From: Chitinophaga agri
Lineage (GTDB): Bacteria > Bacteroidota > Bacteroidia > Chitinophagales > Chitinophagaceae
Assembly (NCBI RefSeq): GCF_010093065.1
Contig: NZ_CP048113.1
Location: 3,410,001-3,474,000 of the forward strand
Length of the DNA: 64,000 nucleotides
Direction of reading: 5' to 3'
The position numbers were made by a program, and so were the translations under genes. Below, in pieces: positions 18,006 to 27,328 of this stretch. The notes beneath the pieces are model-generated. The model searched no databases. It saw only the letters and a program-made list of their open reading frames with translations, and was not told the origin of the DNA. The stretch's first letter is position 1; each line of letters starts with the position of its first letter.

Positions 18006-19652
18006 ATGAACACTTTTCTACAAATACATCCTGACGACAATGTACTGGTTGCTCTGCAAGACCTCCCACAGGGCACCGAGGTTGGGTTTAATGGTTCCAC
18101 AATTACTTTACTCAAAGACGTTCCCGCTAAGCATAAATTCATGATCACCGATGTACAAAGCGGCGATCCTATTACTATGTACGGTGTACTGGTTGGTAAA
18201 GCTAATACGCCTATTCACCAGGGTGAGATCATTACCACCACCAATATTGTCCATGACGCTAACGCTTTTCACGAGAAAGAAGGCAATATCGAATGGCAAA
18301 AACCTGATGTCAGCAAATGGAAAGACCGCACCTTTATGGGCTATCCGCGTAAGGATGGGCAGGTAGGTACCCGCAACTACTGGCTGGTAATACCAATGGT
18401 CTTCTGTGAAAACCGCAATGTCAGCGTCATTAAAACTGCTTTTGAAAAAGGCCTCGGCTTTGCTCCTACTGAAGTATACAATGAGCAGGTGCAGGATCTG
18501 GTTTCCCTCTACAAGAGTGGGAACCTCAATGCCATCAAGACTTACAAAGCAACAGCTGTCACTGACAAGACCACACGTAACACTGTATTCCCTAACATTG
18601 ACGGTGTTAAGTTCCTGATGCACGAAGGCGGTTGCGGCGGTACACGCCAGGACTCAGATGCGCTCTGTGCCCTGCTGGCCGGCTACATCCACCATCCGAA
18701 CGTAGCAGGCGCTACTGTGTTAAGTCTGGGTTGCCAGCACGCACAGGTATCCATCCTGAAAGATGCACTGCATAAACTGAATCCAAACTTTGACAAGCCT
18801 GTCCTGGTATTTGAACAGCAGAAAAGTTCTTCTGAATTCGATATGCTGTCTGATGCTATCAGGGACACCTTCCTGGCACTGATCGAAGCCGATAAGGAAC
18901 CTCGTCAGCCAAGCCCGCTGAACAAGCTGGTCATTGGCCTGGAGTGCGGTGGTTCCGACGGATTCTCTGGTATCTCTGCTAATCCGGCTGTCGGTCATAC
19001 TTCTGACCTGCTGGTAGCAATGGGTGGTACCTCTATCCTCTCTGAGTTCCCTGAGCTGTGTGGTGTTGAACAGGAACTGATCAACCGTTGTATAGAAAAA
19101 GATACAGCTGATAAATTCATCCGCATCATGCGGGCATATGAAAGCCAGGCAGAATCTGTAGGGTCCGGCTTCTATATGAATCCTTCCCCGGGCAATATCA
19201 AAGACGGTCTGATCACTGATGCGATCAAGTCCGCCGGTGCTGCCAAAAAGGGTGGTATCTCTCCTGTAGTGGATGTACTCGACTATACTGAATATGTGAC
19301 GAAACCAGGTCTGAACCTCCTTTGTACGCCCGGTAACGATGTAGAATCCACTTCTGCAGAAGTTGGTTCCGGTGCGAACATTGTATTGTTCACGACAGGT
19401 CTGGGTACACCTACCGGTAACCCGATCGCGCCTGTTGTAAAACTGGCTACCAATACCAAACTGGCTACACGCATGCCCGACATCATAGATATCAACACAG
19501 GTACTATTATCAGTGGTGAAAAAACGATTGAAGAAATGGGTGAAGACATCCTTGAGTATCTTATTAAGGCTGCCAGCGGAGAGATAAAAACCAAAGCGGA
19601 ACAACTGAACCAGGATGACTTTATTCCATGGAAACGTGGCGTTAGTCTTTAA
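18006..19652 (+). CDS. uxaA: altronate dehydratase, full-length
   Basis: Dehydrates D-altronate to KDG in the galacturonate pathway; the family is iron-dependent. This is the full two-domain form of 548 residues. An N-terminal SAF-like domain (about 1-95, with LPQGTEVGFNGSTITLL) is followed by the catalytic UxaA domain (GYPRKDGQVGTRNYWLVIP, HEGGCGGTRQDSDALC, LGCQHAQ, LECGGSDGFSGISANPAVG, LLCTPGNDVESTSAEVGSGAN). It is divergent from kduI and shares the operator-bearing spacer. Its 3' end faces the transporter gene across a bidirectional terminator. Confidence 0.96.
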   Translation: MNTFLQIHPDDNVLVALQDLPQGTEVGFNGSTITLLKDVPAKHKFMITDVQSGDPITMYGVLVGKANTPIHQGEIITTTNIVHDANAFHEKEGNIEWQKPDVSKWKDRTFMGYPRKDGQVGTRNYWLVIPMVFCENRNVSVIKTAFEKGLGFAPTEVYNEQVQDLVSLYKSGNLNAIKTYKATAVTDKTTRNTVFPNIDGVKFLMHEGGCGGTRQDSDALCALLAGYIHHPNVAGATVLSLGCQHAQVSILKDALHKLNPNFDKPVLVFEQQKSSSEFDMLSDAIRDTFLALIEADKEPRQPSPLNKLVIGLECGGSDGFSGISANPAVGHTSDLLVAMGGTSILSEFPELCGVEQELINRCIEKDTADKFIRIMRAYESQAESVGSGFYMNPSPGNIKDGLITDAIKSAGAAKKGGISPVVDVLDYTEYVTKPGLNLLCTPGNDVESTSAEVGSGANIVLFTTGLGTPTGNPIAPVVKLATNTKLATRMPDIIDINTGTIISGEKTIEEMGEDILEYLIKAASGEIKTKAEQLNQDDFIPWKRGVSL

Positions 19653-19667
19653 GCTATCATAGTCTTT

Positions 19668-19712
19668 ATATACAGCAAAGGGTCCGCCATTGGTGGACCC
19701 TTTGCTGTATAT
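19668..19712. terminator. bidirectional terminator between uxaA and transporter
   Basis: Arms 19668-19688 and 19692-19712 pair over 21 bp with one G-T wobble around an ATT loop. The core is AGCAAAGGGTCC and its complement. It lies 15 nt after the uxaA stop and 3 nt from the convergent transporter stop, so it probably ends both transcripts. Confidence 0.9.
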
Positions 19713-19715
19713 CAT

Positions 19716-21080
19716 TTAGATATCCACCTGTTCCATTTTCGGTGCAAACAGATGCATGATTCCCCACGCCAGCAAGTACATCGACCCACTTATCAAAAAC
19801 AGGATATTGTATCCTGTACCAATGTCACCCTGTTCTTTATAATAGTCCAGCAGAAAGCCTGCAAATATCGGGAACAGACTTCCTCCTATAGAACCAGCCA
19901 TCCCGCCGATACCTACTACAGAGCTAACCGCATATTTCGGGAACATATCTGAAGCGGTGGTGAATATATTAGCGGACCATGCCTGGTGTGCCGCAGCAGC
20001 TAAGCTGATCAGTCCTACCACTACCCATATGTTATTCGTGCTTTTAGCAAACATGATAGGCACGACACAGATTGCGAAAAGCAACATAGATGTCTTACGC
20101 GCCCTGAACACCGGCCATCCTTTTTTAATCAGCCACGAAGACAGGTAACCGCCACCAATACTACCAACAGTAGTAGCGGTGTAGATCACGAATAACTGCA
20201 GATTGGGCTTCTTAAAGTCAAGATTGAAGGTAGTCGCAAAGTACGATGGCAACCAGAACAGGAAGAACCACCAGATTGGGTCTGTGAGCATTTTACCGAA
20301 CACAAATGCCCATGTCTGTCTGACACCCAATAATTTACCCCAGCTGACACGTTTCTTTTCCGGAGGAGTATTAGCAGCTGCCACAGCCGCGGCAGTAACT
20401 GGTTTTACACCATCCGGCAACTCACCCGCATACGCTGCAGGCTTTTCCTCATCACTGTGGATATAGTCATATTCCGCCTGTGTCAGTTTTTTATGACGGG
20501 CAGGAATTTCATAGATAAAGATCCAGAATACCAGCCACACAAAACCGATCAAACCAGTCCATATAAACGCATGTTGCCAGCCATAGGTACCAGCTAACCA
20601 GGGTACCACGATAGGCGCAATAACAGCCCCTATATTAGCGCCTGAGTTGAAGATACCGGTTGCCAGTGCCCGTTCTTTTTTCGGGAACCACTCCGCTACT
20701 GATTTGATCGCTACAGGAAAGTTCCCTGACTCTCCCAGTCCCAGCGCCACACGCGCAAAACCAAATCCCATGGTGCTTTTTGCCAGTGCATGCGCCATGG
20801 CTGCAAAGCTCCATACCACAATGGATAATATATATCCCATCTTAGTGCCTATCCTGTCCACTAACCGGCCAAACAGTAACAACCCTATTGCATATGCTGC
20901 CGCAAAGGCGGACATCATGCCTCCGAAGTCTTTCTCCGACCATTCAAATTCGTCTGATAATATGGGTTTCAGCAAACCAATAACCTGCCGGTCTATGTAG
21001 TTAATAGTTGTAGCAAAAAACAGCAACGCACAAATGCGCCAGCGATATTTGCCAATTGTAGTGGAATCCATGCCTTTCAT
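19716..21080 (-). CDS. MFS hexuronate transporter, ExuT-like
   Basis: Inner-membrane anion:cation symporter of 454 residues with 12 predicted helices. N-terminal IDRQVIGLLKPILSDEFEWSEKDFG, LFGRLVDRIGTKMGY (MFS loop 2-3 motif) and GLGESGNFPVAIKSVAEWFPKKERALATG are characteristic of the ACS family containing ExuT and GudP. A long charged central loop (about 200-245) separates the two halves. Located between uxaA and the kdgA-kdgK-uxaC-uxaB set, so glucuronate or galacturonate is the likely cargo; this is inferred from context. Transcribed on its own behind a perfect LacI-type operator 48 nt upstream of the ATG. Confidence 0.93.
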   Translation of the reverse strand: MKGMDSTTIGKYRWRICALLFFATTINYIDRQVIGLLKPILSDEFEWSEKDFGGMMSAFAAAYAIGLLLFGRLVDRIGTKMGYILSIVVWSFAAMAHALAKSTMGFGFARVALGLGESGNFPVAIKSVAEWFPKKERALATGIFNSGANIGAVIAPIVVPWLAGTYGWQHAFIWTGLIGFVWLVFWIFIYEIPARHKKLTQAEYDYIHSDEEKPAAYAGELPDGVKPVTAAAVAAANTPPEKKRVSWGKLLGVRQTWAFVFGKMLTDPIWWFFLFWLPSYFATTFNLDFKKPNLQLFVIYTATTVGSIGGGYLSSWLIKKGWPVFRARKTSMLLFAICVVPIMFAKSTNNIWVVVGLISLAAAAHQAWSANIFTTASDMFPKYAVSSVVGIGGMAGSIGGSLFPIFAGFLLDYYKEQGDIGTGYNILFLISGSMYLLAWGIMHLFAPKMEQVDI

Positions 21081-21127
21081 TTTGGAATTTATAAAGTGTT
21101 ATCAATTTACAACACTCCGTCGAATAA

Positions 21128-21175
21128 TGCAAACGTTTGCATATATTCCTGCTACATATGCTTTTTGCATATGTA
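21128..21175. promoter_or_regulatory. LacI-type operator plus second palindrome before transporter
   Basis: TGCAAACGTTTGCA at 21128-21141 is identical to the kduI site, and the match extends to AATGCAAACGTTTGCATA. A second inverted repeat, TACATATGC-TTTTT-GCATATGTA, occupies 21153-21175. Both are just upstream of the transporter ATG at 21080. Confidence 0.85.
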
Positions 21176-21300
21176 TACTTTATTTCAAACGTTGATCGTG
21201 AATAGCTCAAAGAATATTGAGACTGTTTGTGCTATGTACAGGCTGCTGCGTAAATAACATGATCATCAGTCACGTAGCAACCTGTCGGGTCAGCTGTTCA

Positions 21301-21963
21301 TCAGGACACCTGCTGTATCAGGGTCACAAGATTGGTTAACTGTACTTTCAGTGCAGCCCAGTCCTTTTTGTCGATCAGTTCCTTGTTCAGCAGGTTAGAT
21401 CCCATACCGACACATACGACACCGGCATCCAGCCATGATTTGATACTTTCTTTAGTAGGCTCTACTCCTCCGGTAGGCATAAACTTCATCTTCGGGAATA
21501 ATGGTTTGATCGCTTTTACGAACCCTGGTCCTAACACATTTCCCGGAAACAGTTTGGTTAACGGTGCTTCATATCTTTCCGCCACAGCTATTTCTGAGGG
21601 TGTCATACATCCAGGTATCCAAACAATATTCTCTTCACGGCAACTCTCCGCCACACCTGCATCTATAATAGGGCTTACAATAAAATCTGCTCCCTCATGC
21701 GCAAAGACTTTTACATCTGCAGCTACTTTAATGGTGCCGATACCAAGATACATATCAGGCATCGTCTGTAACTTATGTTCACGCATGGCGGCAAAATTAC
21801 GTTGTGCGTTGCCCCCACGATTAGTAAACTCAAATACTCTGATACCTGCATCATAGCAGGCCTGTAACACTGCTACACATACGGCGGCATCATCATGATA
21901 AAATACCGGGATTGCTTTACTACGCTCAAATGCTGCAATGATCTCTGCTGCTGGTACTGCCAT
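21301..21963 (-). CDS. kdgA: KDPG/KHG aldolase
   Basis: Cleaves 2-keto-3-deoxy-6-phosphogluconate to pyruvate and glyceraldehyde 3-phosphate, the exit of the uronate pathway. It is a class I aldolase of 220 residues: Schiff-base Lys137 in PLTKLFPGN, catalytic Glu45 in RVFEFTNRG, and FMPTGGVEPTKESIKSWLDAG forming the phosphate site. It follows kdgK by 2 nt on the same strand, as last gene of uxaB-uxaC-kdgK-kdgA. Confidence 0.96.
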   Translation of the reverse strand: MAVPAAEIIAAFERSKAIPVFYHDDAAVCVAVLQACYDAGIRVFEFTNRGGNAQRNFAAMREHKLQTMPDMYLGIGTIKVAADVKVFAHEGADFIVSPIIDAGVAESCREENIVWIPGCMTPSEIAVAERYEAPLTKLFPGNVLGPGFVKAIKPLFPKMKFMPTGGVEPTKESIKSWLDAGVVCVGMGSNLLNKELIDKKDWAALKVQLTNLVTLIQQVS

Positions 21964-21965
21964 GT

Positions 21966-22964
21966 CTATATCAGTTTTAAGATGTCTGCTTTTTCAGTTA
22001 AATTAAAATCTCCTTTCAGGAATAACTTTGACCATGCAGCGGCAGCTGCAAATGAAATCGTTTGCTGTGCATCCATTCCACTTACCTGCGCATGGATTAA
22101 TCCTGCCATGAAACTATCACCACTCCCCACACGATCTACCACCTCATTGGTTTCATACTGTTTAGATACTTTCAGTTCCCCACCTTCATACCATGTTGCA
22201 TAGTAGAGATTATGTGTAAAGGCATTGGAAAATCTGAATGTAAACGCTACCTGCCTGCAACGCGGGAATTTCTCTGTGATCTCCCTGGCTACAGATGCTG
22301 CTTCTGCGAGATAGGTTTCTTTTGTTGCTGTCTCCAGTGCAGCAGTATTTAATGCTGTACCCAGCATCTGATGTGACGCCCATATATTCCCCATCACTAC
22401 ATCACAGTACTGCACCAGTTCAGGCATCACAGCAAATGGCTGTTTACCATACTGCCATAACTTACTGCGGTAGTTCAGGTCTGTGGATATCTTCAGGCCT
22501 TTCCTGGATGCGGCTTCCAGTATTTCTTTACAGATAACTGCGGTCTCTTCATTCAATGCAGGGGTCAATGCGCTCCAGTGGAACCATTCGGCATCGCCTA
22601 ACAGACTGTCCCAGTCTACTGTACCGGGTTGCAGCTGACTGAAGGAAGAATATTTTCTGTCATATACCACGCCTGCGTTTTTCAGATCAGTACCCTGCTC
22701 CAGGTAGTAGATACCAATACGGTCTCCTCCTTTCAGCATGCGATCTGTCGTTATGCCCAGCGATTCCAGCTGTTCCAGCACCTGCGTGGCGACGCCATTC
22801 TCAGGTACTTTACTGATATATGATACCGGTGTTCCCCAACGTGCAAGTGCTGCAGCTACATTCGCTTCTGCACCACCAACATACAGGGCTGCGCTATGTT
22901 TGTTCCATTCCGGTGACAGGCGCAATAATATTTCTCCAAAGGAAATAACTTTTACTGGCTTCAT
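21966..22964 (-). CDS. kdgK: 2-keto-3-deoxygluconate kinase (PfkB family)
   Basis: Phosphorylates KDG to KDPG with ATP. PfkB/ribokinase fold of 332 residues, with the N-terminal substrate lid FGEILLRLSPEWNK, YVGGAEANVAAALARWG, and the C-terminal signature DRVGSGDSFMAGLIHAQ, whose Asp is the catalytic base. The neighbourhood (kdgA 2 nt downstream, uxaC 11 nt upstream) makes KDG the substrate rather than another sugar. All branches of uronate catabolism in this window meet here. Confidence 0.95.
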   Translation of the reverse strand: MKPVKVISFGEILLRLSPEWNKHSAALYVGGAEANVAAALARWGTPVSYISKVPENGVATQVLEQLESLGITTDRMLKGGDRIGIYYLEQGTDLKNAGVVYDRKYSSFSQLQPGTVDWDSLLGDAEWFHWSALTPALNEETAVICKEILEAASRKGLKISTDLNYRSKLWQYGKQPFAVMPELVQYCDVVMGNIWASHQMLGTALNTAALETATKETYLAEAASVAREITEKFPRCRQVAFTFRFSNAFTHNLYYATWYEGGELKVSKQYETNEVVDRVGSGDSFMAGLIHAQVSGMDAQQTISFAAAAAWSKLFLKGDFNLTEKADILKLI

Positions 22965-22975
22965 GATTTGTAGGT

Positions 22976-24370
22976 CTAAAATCCGAAATACGATCTGGCA
23001 TTATTATAACTGATGTCCTGCACCATTTTGCCCAGCCATTTAATATCTGCTGGCAGCTCTCCATTCTCGACATCGTTACCTATGAGGTTACACAAAATAC
23101 GGCGAAAATATTCATGACGGGAGTAGGACAGAAAACTTCTCGAATCAGTCAGCATCCCTACAAACCTGCTCAGCAAGCCCATATTGCTCAGGGTGTTGAT
23201 CTGTTTTTCCATCCCGTCTTTCTGGTCGAGGAACCACCAGCCGGAACCGAACTGCATTTTTCCTGGTATAGTTCCGTCCTGGAAATTGCCTATCATTGTA
23301 GCGAAGACTTCATTGTAGGCGGGATTCAGGTTGTATACAACTGTCTTCGCCAGTTTATCCTGCTTATCTAACCTGTCAAAGAACACGGACATCGCCTGTG
23401 CTACCTGCCAGTCACCGATAGAATCTACGCCCGCATCAGCACCGATGCTGCGCAACAAACGGCTGTTATTATTTCGTATAGCACCTATATGGAACTGTTG
23501 TACCCATCCGCGCTCGTGATGCCATTCGCAGATGAATTGCAATGTGCCTGCTTTGAAACCATCAGCTTCGGTTGCTGTCAGCGCCTGGCCCTTACGTAAT
23601 TTAGCATAGGCAGCTTCCAGGCTTTCAGCTGTAAAACTACCCGCGTAAAAGGTACTCAAACCATGATCTGCCAGCCGTCCGCCCTGCTCATGGAAATAGT
23701 CATGACGGCTACGCAAGGCTGCAATGAACTGACTGTAAGTATCTGTATTGATTCCAGCCACAGCACCCAGTTTATCAGCATAGGCGTTAAATGCTGCTAC
23801 ATCTTCTACACCTATTGTCTTATCGGGCCTGAATGTAGGCAGCACGCGTACCTGGAATCCTGACTGCCTGATAGCTTTATGATATTCCAGTGTATCACAG
23901 GGATCGTCTGTGGTACACAAGGTATCCACTTTAAAATGTCGTAGCAGCGCCTGTGTCGTCCATCGTGGCAGCTGCTCATTGCAATGCTGGTATACCCACT
24001 CAGCACTCTCCCCATCCAGCAACTGCTTCACACCAAATGGATTCAGCAGCTCCATATGTGTCCAGTGGTACAATGGGTTACGCATGGTATAAGGCACCGT
24101 CTCCGCCCACCGTCTGAACTTCTTATAATCATCCGCATTGCCTGTAATGTCTTCTTCTGCCACACCATTTGCGCGCATTGCTCTCCACTTGTAATGATCT
24201 CCTTTCAGCCACATGGCAGTCAGGTTTTCAAACTGGCGGTTGGACGCTATCTCATCAGGAGGCAGGTGATTATGATAATCGATGACAGGCATCTCTTTTG
24301 CATAATCGTGGAATAACTGTCTGGCTGTTTCTGTTTGCAACAGAAAGTCAGCATCTAAGAATTGTTTCAT
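22976..24370 (-). CDS. uxaC: glucuronate isomerase
   Basis: Metal-dependent isomerase converting D-glucuronate to D-fructuronate and D-galacturonate to D-tagaturonate. The 464 residues match the family length. Signatures are MPVIDYHNHLPPDEIA (metal-site histidines), TDDPCDTLEYHKAI, FHIGAIRNNNSRLL, NPAYNEVFATMIGNFQDG, GSGWWFLDQKDGM and LTDSRSFLSYSRHEYFRRI. Second gene of the uxaB-uxaC-kdgK-kdgA operon. Only a tagaturonate reductase is encoded beside it, so the galacturonate branch is the one completed locally. Confidence 0.97.
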   Translation of the reverse strand: MKQFLDADFLLQTETARQLFHDYAKEMPVIDYHNHLPPDEIASNRQFENLTAMWLKGDHYKWRAMRANGVAEEDITGNADDYKKFRRWAETVPYTMRNPLYHWTHMELLNPFGVKQLLDGESAEWVYQHCNEQLPRWTTQALLRHFKVDTLCTTDDPCDTLEYHKAIRQSGFQVRVLPTFRPDKTIGVEDVAAFNAYADKLGAVAGINTDTYSQFIAALRSRHDYFHEQGGRLADHGLSTFYAGSFTAESLEAAYAKLRKGQALTATEADGFKAGTLQFICEWHHERGWVQQFHIGAIRNNNSRLLRSIGADAGVDSIGDWQVAQAMSVFFDRLDKQDKLAKTVVYNLNPAYNEVFATMIGNFQDGTIPGKMQFGSGWWFLDQKDGMEKQINTLSNMGLLSRFVGMLTDSRSFLSYSRHEYFRRILCNLIGNDVENGELPADIKWLGKMVQDISYNNARSYFGF

Positions 24371-24385
24371 AAACGTTCTGGTTCC

Positions 24386-25891
24386 TTATAATACTTTACT
24401 ATAGCTGTCTGCATAAGACTTCACTCCCTCCTGTAACATTCCCTGTAAATGTGCTGACACGGCATCAGTAAAACCAGGTATCTGTGACAGGTCAGCTTCC
24501 CATAAACGTTTGTCTGCGCTGACCGCCTGTACCATGTCTATTATCGCATCGCTACCTTTACCGTTTACATGCGACCAGTAGTCTGCAAATATGGCAATGT
24601 TGTCATCTGTGATGGTATAAAATTCTTCTCCCCGCTGACCGGCATACTGTCCGTTTTCCTTTTTCTCAGGACGCAGGAACAACAGCATTGCAGCGAATCC
24701 CAGGCACATGTTAGCAGGAAGTGACTGGAACTTTTCGTAATAGCGCACGATCGTGCGCACATTACGGGCATTCATCTTCATACTTTCCTGAAAGGTGATG
24801 CTCAGCAGCTTATGTGCTATATTGGGATTAGCGAAACGGTCCAGTACATCTTCTGCGAATGCAGGCGCGTGCGGACAAATTTCCCTGATCGTAGGTAAGA
24901 TCTCTTCAATGATCACTGTCCGGAAGAAAGCGCGCATATAGGCGTCTTCCATACATTCCACCACGGTGTTCATGCCACTGAGATAACCCAGTGGTACAGA
25001 TATCGTGTGACTACCATTCAGGATGCGGAGCTTCTGTTCACGGAAAGGTGTAATATCCGGTGCGATCAGCATTCTGGCATCTGCCTGGTGGAAGCCCAGT
25101 ACCCGCTTTACGTTGTCATTTCCTTCTATAGCCCATAACAGGTATGGCTCCGTATCTATCCAGAGTCCGTCGGTATACCCGGCTTTTTGTTCCAGTGCCG
25201 ACAGGTCTTTGGGTTTACCCGGTACGATCCTGTCTACCAGGGAGCTACAGAAAGAATTATCATTTTCAAGCCATTGGGTAAAGGCTACGGGCAACTTATT
25301 AAATGCGGCTAGTTTCAATACGATCTCTTTCAGCAGCTGGCCATTGTTTACCACCAGTTCGGTCGGTACAATGACAAATCCTGTATGGGAGGCGCCTTTA
25401 AAGTACTGAAAGCGTTCCCAGAGTACTGCCAGCAGTTTTCCCGGGAAGGAGGCCGGTACCCCGTCTATCTTTTCTTCTACGTATTGTATACCTACTTCCG
25501 TCGTATTGGAAATGATGGTCTGCAGCTCGGGCTGATGTACGGCGTCCAGTACCTTCCGCCATTCTGCATTCGATTGCAGTACCCGGCTAATAGAAGCATT
25601 GACCAGCACCTGGTTCACCAGTTCCCCCTGGGAAATGCCTTTTATATTGGTTGTGAACAGGTTATCCTGCTGACTAAACTCATTTGTCTCGCCTCCGGTG
25701 GACTTTACCACTACAATTCTTCCCTGGTAACTGCCTGATTTATTGGCTTTATCTACCAGGTAGTCTACCAATCCCCTCAATAAGACGCCGGTACCAAACT
25801 GTAAGATTCTCTCAGGATAATTGAAATAGCTCTCAGACACCCCCAGTTCCGGATGCTTCAATACATAAGCCTTATTTAAAATAGGTAACAT
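24386..25891 (-). CDS. uxaB: tagaturonate reductase (altronate oxidoreductase)
   Basis: NADH-dependent reduction of D-tagaturonate to D-altronate, feeding UxaA. Member of the mannitol dehydrogenase family, 501 residues: LQFGTGVLLRGLVDYLVDKAN (nucleotide-binding N-terminus), IISNTTEVGIQYVEE, and the C-terminal domain with KLRILNGSHTISVPLGYL, which carries the family lysine and Asn-His. First gene of the four-gene operon, with a 180-nt divergent spacer to mnmA. A related fructuronate reductase (UxuB) is the alternative; the lack of any uxuA partner and the presence of uxaA favour UxaB. Confidence 0.93.
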   Translation of the reverse strand: MLPILNKAYVLKHPELGVSESYFNYPERILQFGTGVLLRGLVDYLVDKANKSGSYQGRIVVVKSTGGETNEFSQQDNLFTTNIKGISQGELVNQVLVNASISRVLQSNAEWRKVLDAVHQPELQTIISNTTEVGIQYVEEKIDGVPASFPGKLLAVLWERFQYFKGASHTGFVIVPTELVVNNGQLLKEIVLKLAAFNKLPVAFTQWLENDNSFCSSLVDRIVPGKPKDLSALEQKAGYTDGLWIDTEPYLLWAIEGNDNVKRVLGFHQADARMLIAPDITPFREQKLRILNGSHTISVPLGYLSGMNTVVECMEDAYMRAFFRTVIIEEILPTIREICPHAPAFAEDVLDRFANPNIAHKLLSITFQESMKMNARNVRTIVRYYEKFQSLPANMCLGFAAMLLFLRPEKKENGQYAGQRGEEFYTITDDNIAIFADYWSHVNGKGSDAIIDMVQAVSADKRLWEADLSQIPGFTDAVSAHLQGMLQEGVKSYADSYSKVL

Positions 25892-26043
25892 ATTAATGTT
25901 TTTAATAAACGCAGAACTCTGACCATTAAATATAAAACGAATCCCTGATAGTCCCTAGTCCTTCGGCAAACCAATTCAAAGTTTTACAATTTCCCATTCG
26001 TGTCATAATATTCCCCTCAGGGAGGTGTCTCGACTAATTTCTG

Positions 26044-26051
26044 TAATTTTG
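26044..26051 (+). promoter_or_regulatory. -7 box for mnmA
   Basis: TAATTTTG fits the Bacteroidota TAnnTTTG box and lies 20 nt upstream of the mnmA ATG. No convincing TTG -33 element is seen at the right distance. Confidence 0.5.
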
Positions 26052-26071
26052 CGCACTTAATATTATTAACA

Positions 26072-27175
26072 ATGAGCAGACATGGTAAAGTTCTGGTAGC
26101 AATGAGCGGCGGTATAGATAGCACCGTTACCGCACTGATGCTACACGAACAGGGGTATGAAGTGGTGGGCATCACCATGAAAACCTGGGACTATGCATCT
26201 GCCGGCGCCAGCAAAAAAGAAACCGGTTGCTGTAACCTGGATTCCTTTAATGACGCCCGTGCAGCTGCTGTACATCACGGTTTTCCTCACTTCGTACTCG
26301 ATATCAGAGATGAGTTCGGGGATTTTGTTATTAATAACTTTGTAGACGAATATATAGCAGGCCGCACACCTAACCCGTGTGTTCTGTGCAATACCCATAT
26401 AAAATGGCGTGCGCTGATGAAGCGTGCTGATGCCATGGATTGTGCTTTTATTGCCACAGGACACTACGCACAGATCAGGGAGCAGGATGGCAGGCACATA
26501 CTCAGCAAGGGAATTGATGAACTGAAAGACCAGAGCTACGTATTATGGGGATTACAGCAGGACGTATTGGCACGTACCTTACTTCCGCTGGGACAATACC
26601 GCAAGACAGAGATCCGCCAGATGGCGTTTGATTTCGGTTACCCTGAACTCGCGAAAAAAGCAGAAAGCTATGAGATCTGTTTCGTTCCCGACAACGATTA
26701 CCGTGGCTTCCTGAAACGTAAAGTTGACGGACTGGAAGAACAGGTAAACGGTGGTAACTTCGTTTTAAGAGACGGTACCATCGTCGGTCACCATAAAGGT
26801 TATCCGTTCTATACGATCGGACAACGCAAGGGACTGGATATTGCTTTAGGTCGTCCGGTATTTGTAACGGAGATCATTCCGGAAACAAACACTGTTGTAT
26901 TAGGTAATGAAGATGAGCTGAACAGGAATCAGATGACTGTTGCAGGGCTGAATCTTATCAAATATGATCATATTCCTGAAGGCATGGAAGCCATCACCAA
27001 GATCCGTTATAAAGATAAAGGTGCATTAAGTAACCTGTATAACGTAAACGGACAAGTGAAAGTAAACTTCTATGAACATGTGAAAGGTATCGCACCTGGA
27101 CAGTCAGCCGTTTTCTATGAAGGCGATGATGTGATTGCAGGTGGTATCATTCAGCGGGATATGACACAGTTGTGA
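26072..27175 (+). CDS. mnmA: tRNA-specific 2-thiouridylase
   Basis: Installs the 2-thio group on U34 of Lys, Glu and Gln tRNAs, using ATP and sulfur relayed from a cysteine desulfurase. PP-loop AMSGGIDST at 11-19. The two catalytic cysteines are Cys103 in TPNPCVLCN and Cys203 in YEICFVPDNDY. The central GHYAQIREQDGRHILSKGIDELKDQSYVLWGL and the TIGQRKGL segment are family hallmarks. 367 residues, full length. Ends at a strong hairpin terminator. Confidence 0.97.
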   Translation: MSRHGKVLVAMSGGIDSTVTALMLHEQGYEVVGITMKTWDYASAGASKKETGCCNLDSFNDARAAAVHHGFPHFVLDIRDEFGDFVINNFVDEYIAGRTPNPCVLCNTHIKWRALMKRADAMDCAFIATGHYAQIREQDGRHILSKGIDELKDQSYVLWGLQQDVLARTLLPLGQYRKTEIRQMAFDFGYPELAKKAESYEICFVPDNDYRGFLKRKVDGLEEQVNGGNFVLRDGTIVGHHKGYPFYTIGQRKGLDIALGRPVFVTEIIPETNTVVLGNEDELNRNQMTVAGLNLIKYDHIPEGMEAITKIRYKDKGALSNLYNVNGQVKVNFYEHVKGIAPGQSAVFYEGDDVIAGGIIQRDMTQL

Positions 27176-27192
27176 TCAACTTTAAAAGTGTA

Positions 27193-27236
27193 TAAAAGCG
27201 CAAAGGCTGACCATATGGTCGGCCTTTGCGCTTTTA
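27193..27236. terminator. strong hairpin terminator after mnmA
   Basis: 20-bp stem (one G-T wobble) with an ATAT loop. The outer arms TAAAAGCGCAAAGGC and GCCTTTGCGCTTTTA supply A- and T-runs in both directions, so it can also end the minus-strand transcript that finishes at 27329. Confidence 0.9.
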
Positions 27237-27328
27237 TGGCACTGCCGTGCACGTGTGAAGATCATGCCGCCTTACAGACCATCTGAAAGACCATTAAAAG
27301 GGCAGCTGTTCATATCAATACACCCCTT

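Noticed and set aside
18720..19715. 331-codon minus-strand open frame
   Set aside because: Antisense to uxaA, whose protein has clear motifs throughout; the opposite frame has an unnatural composition.
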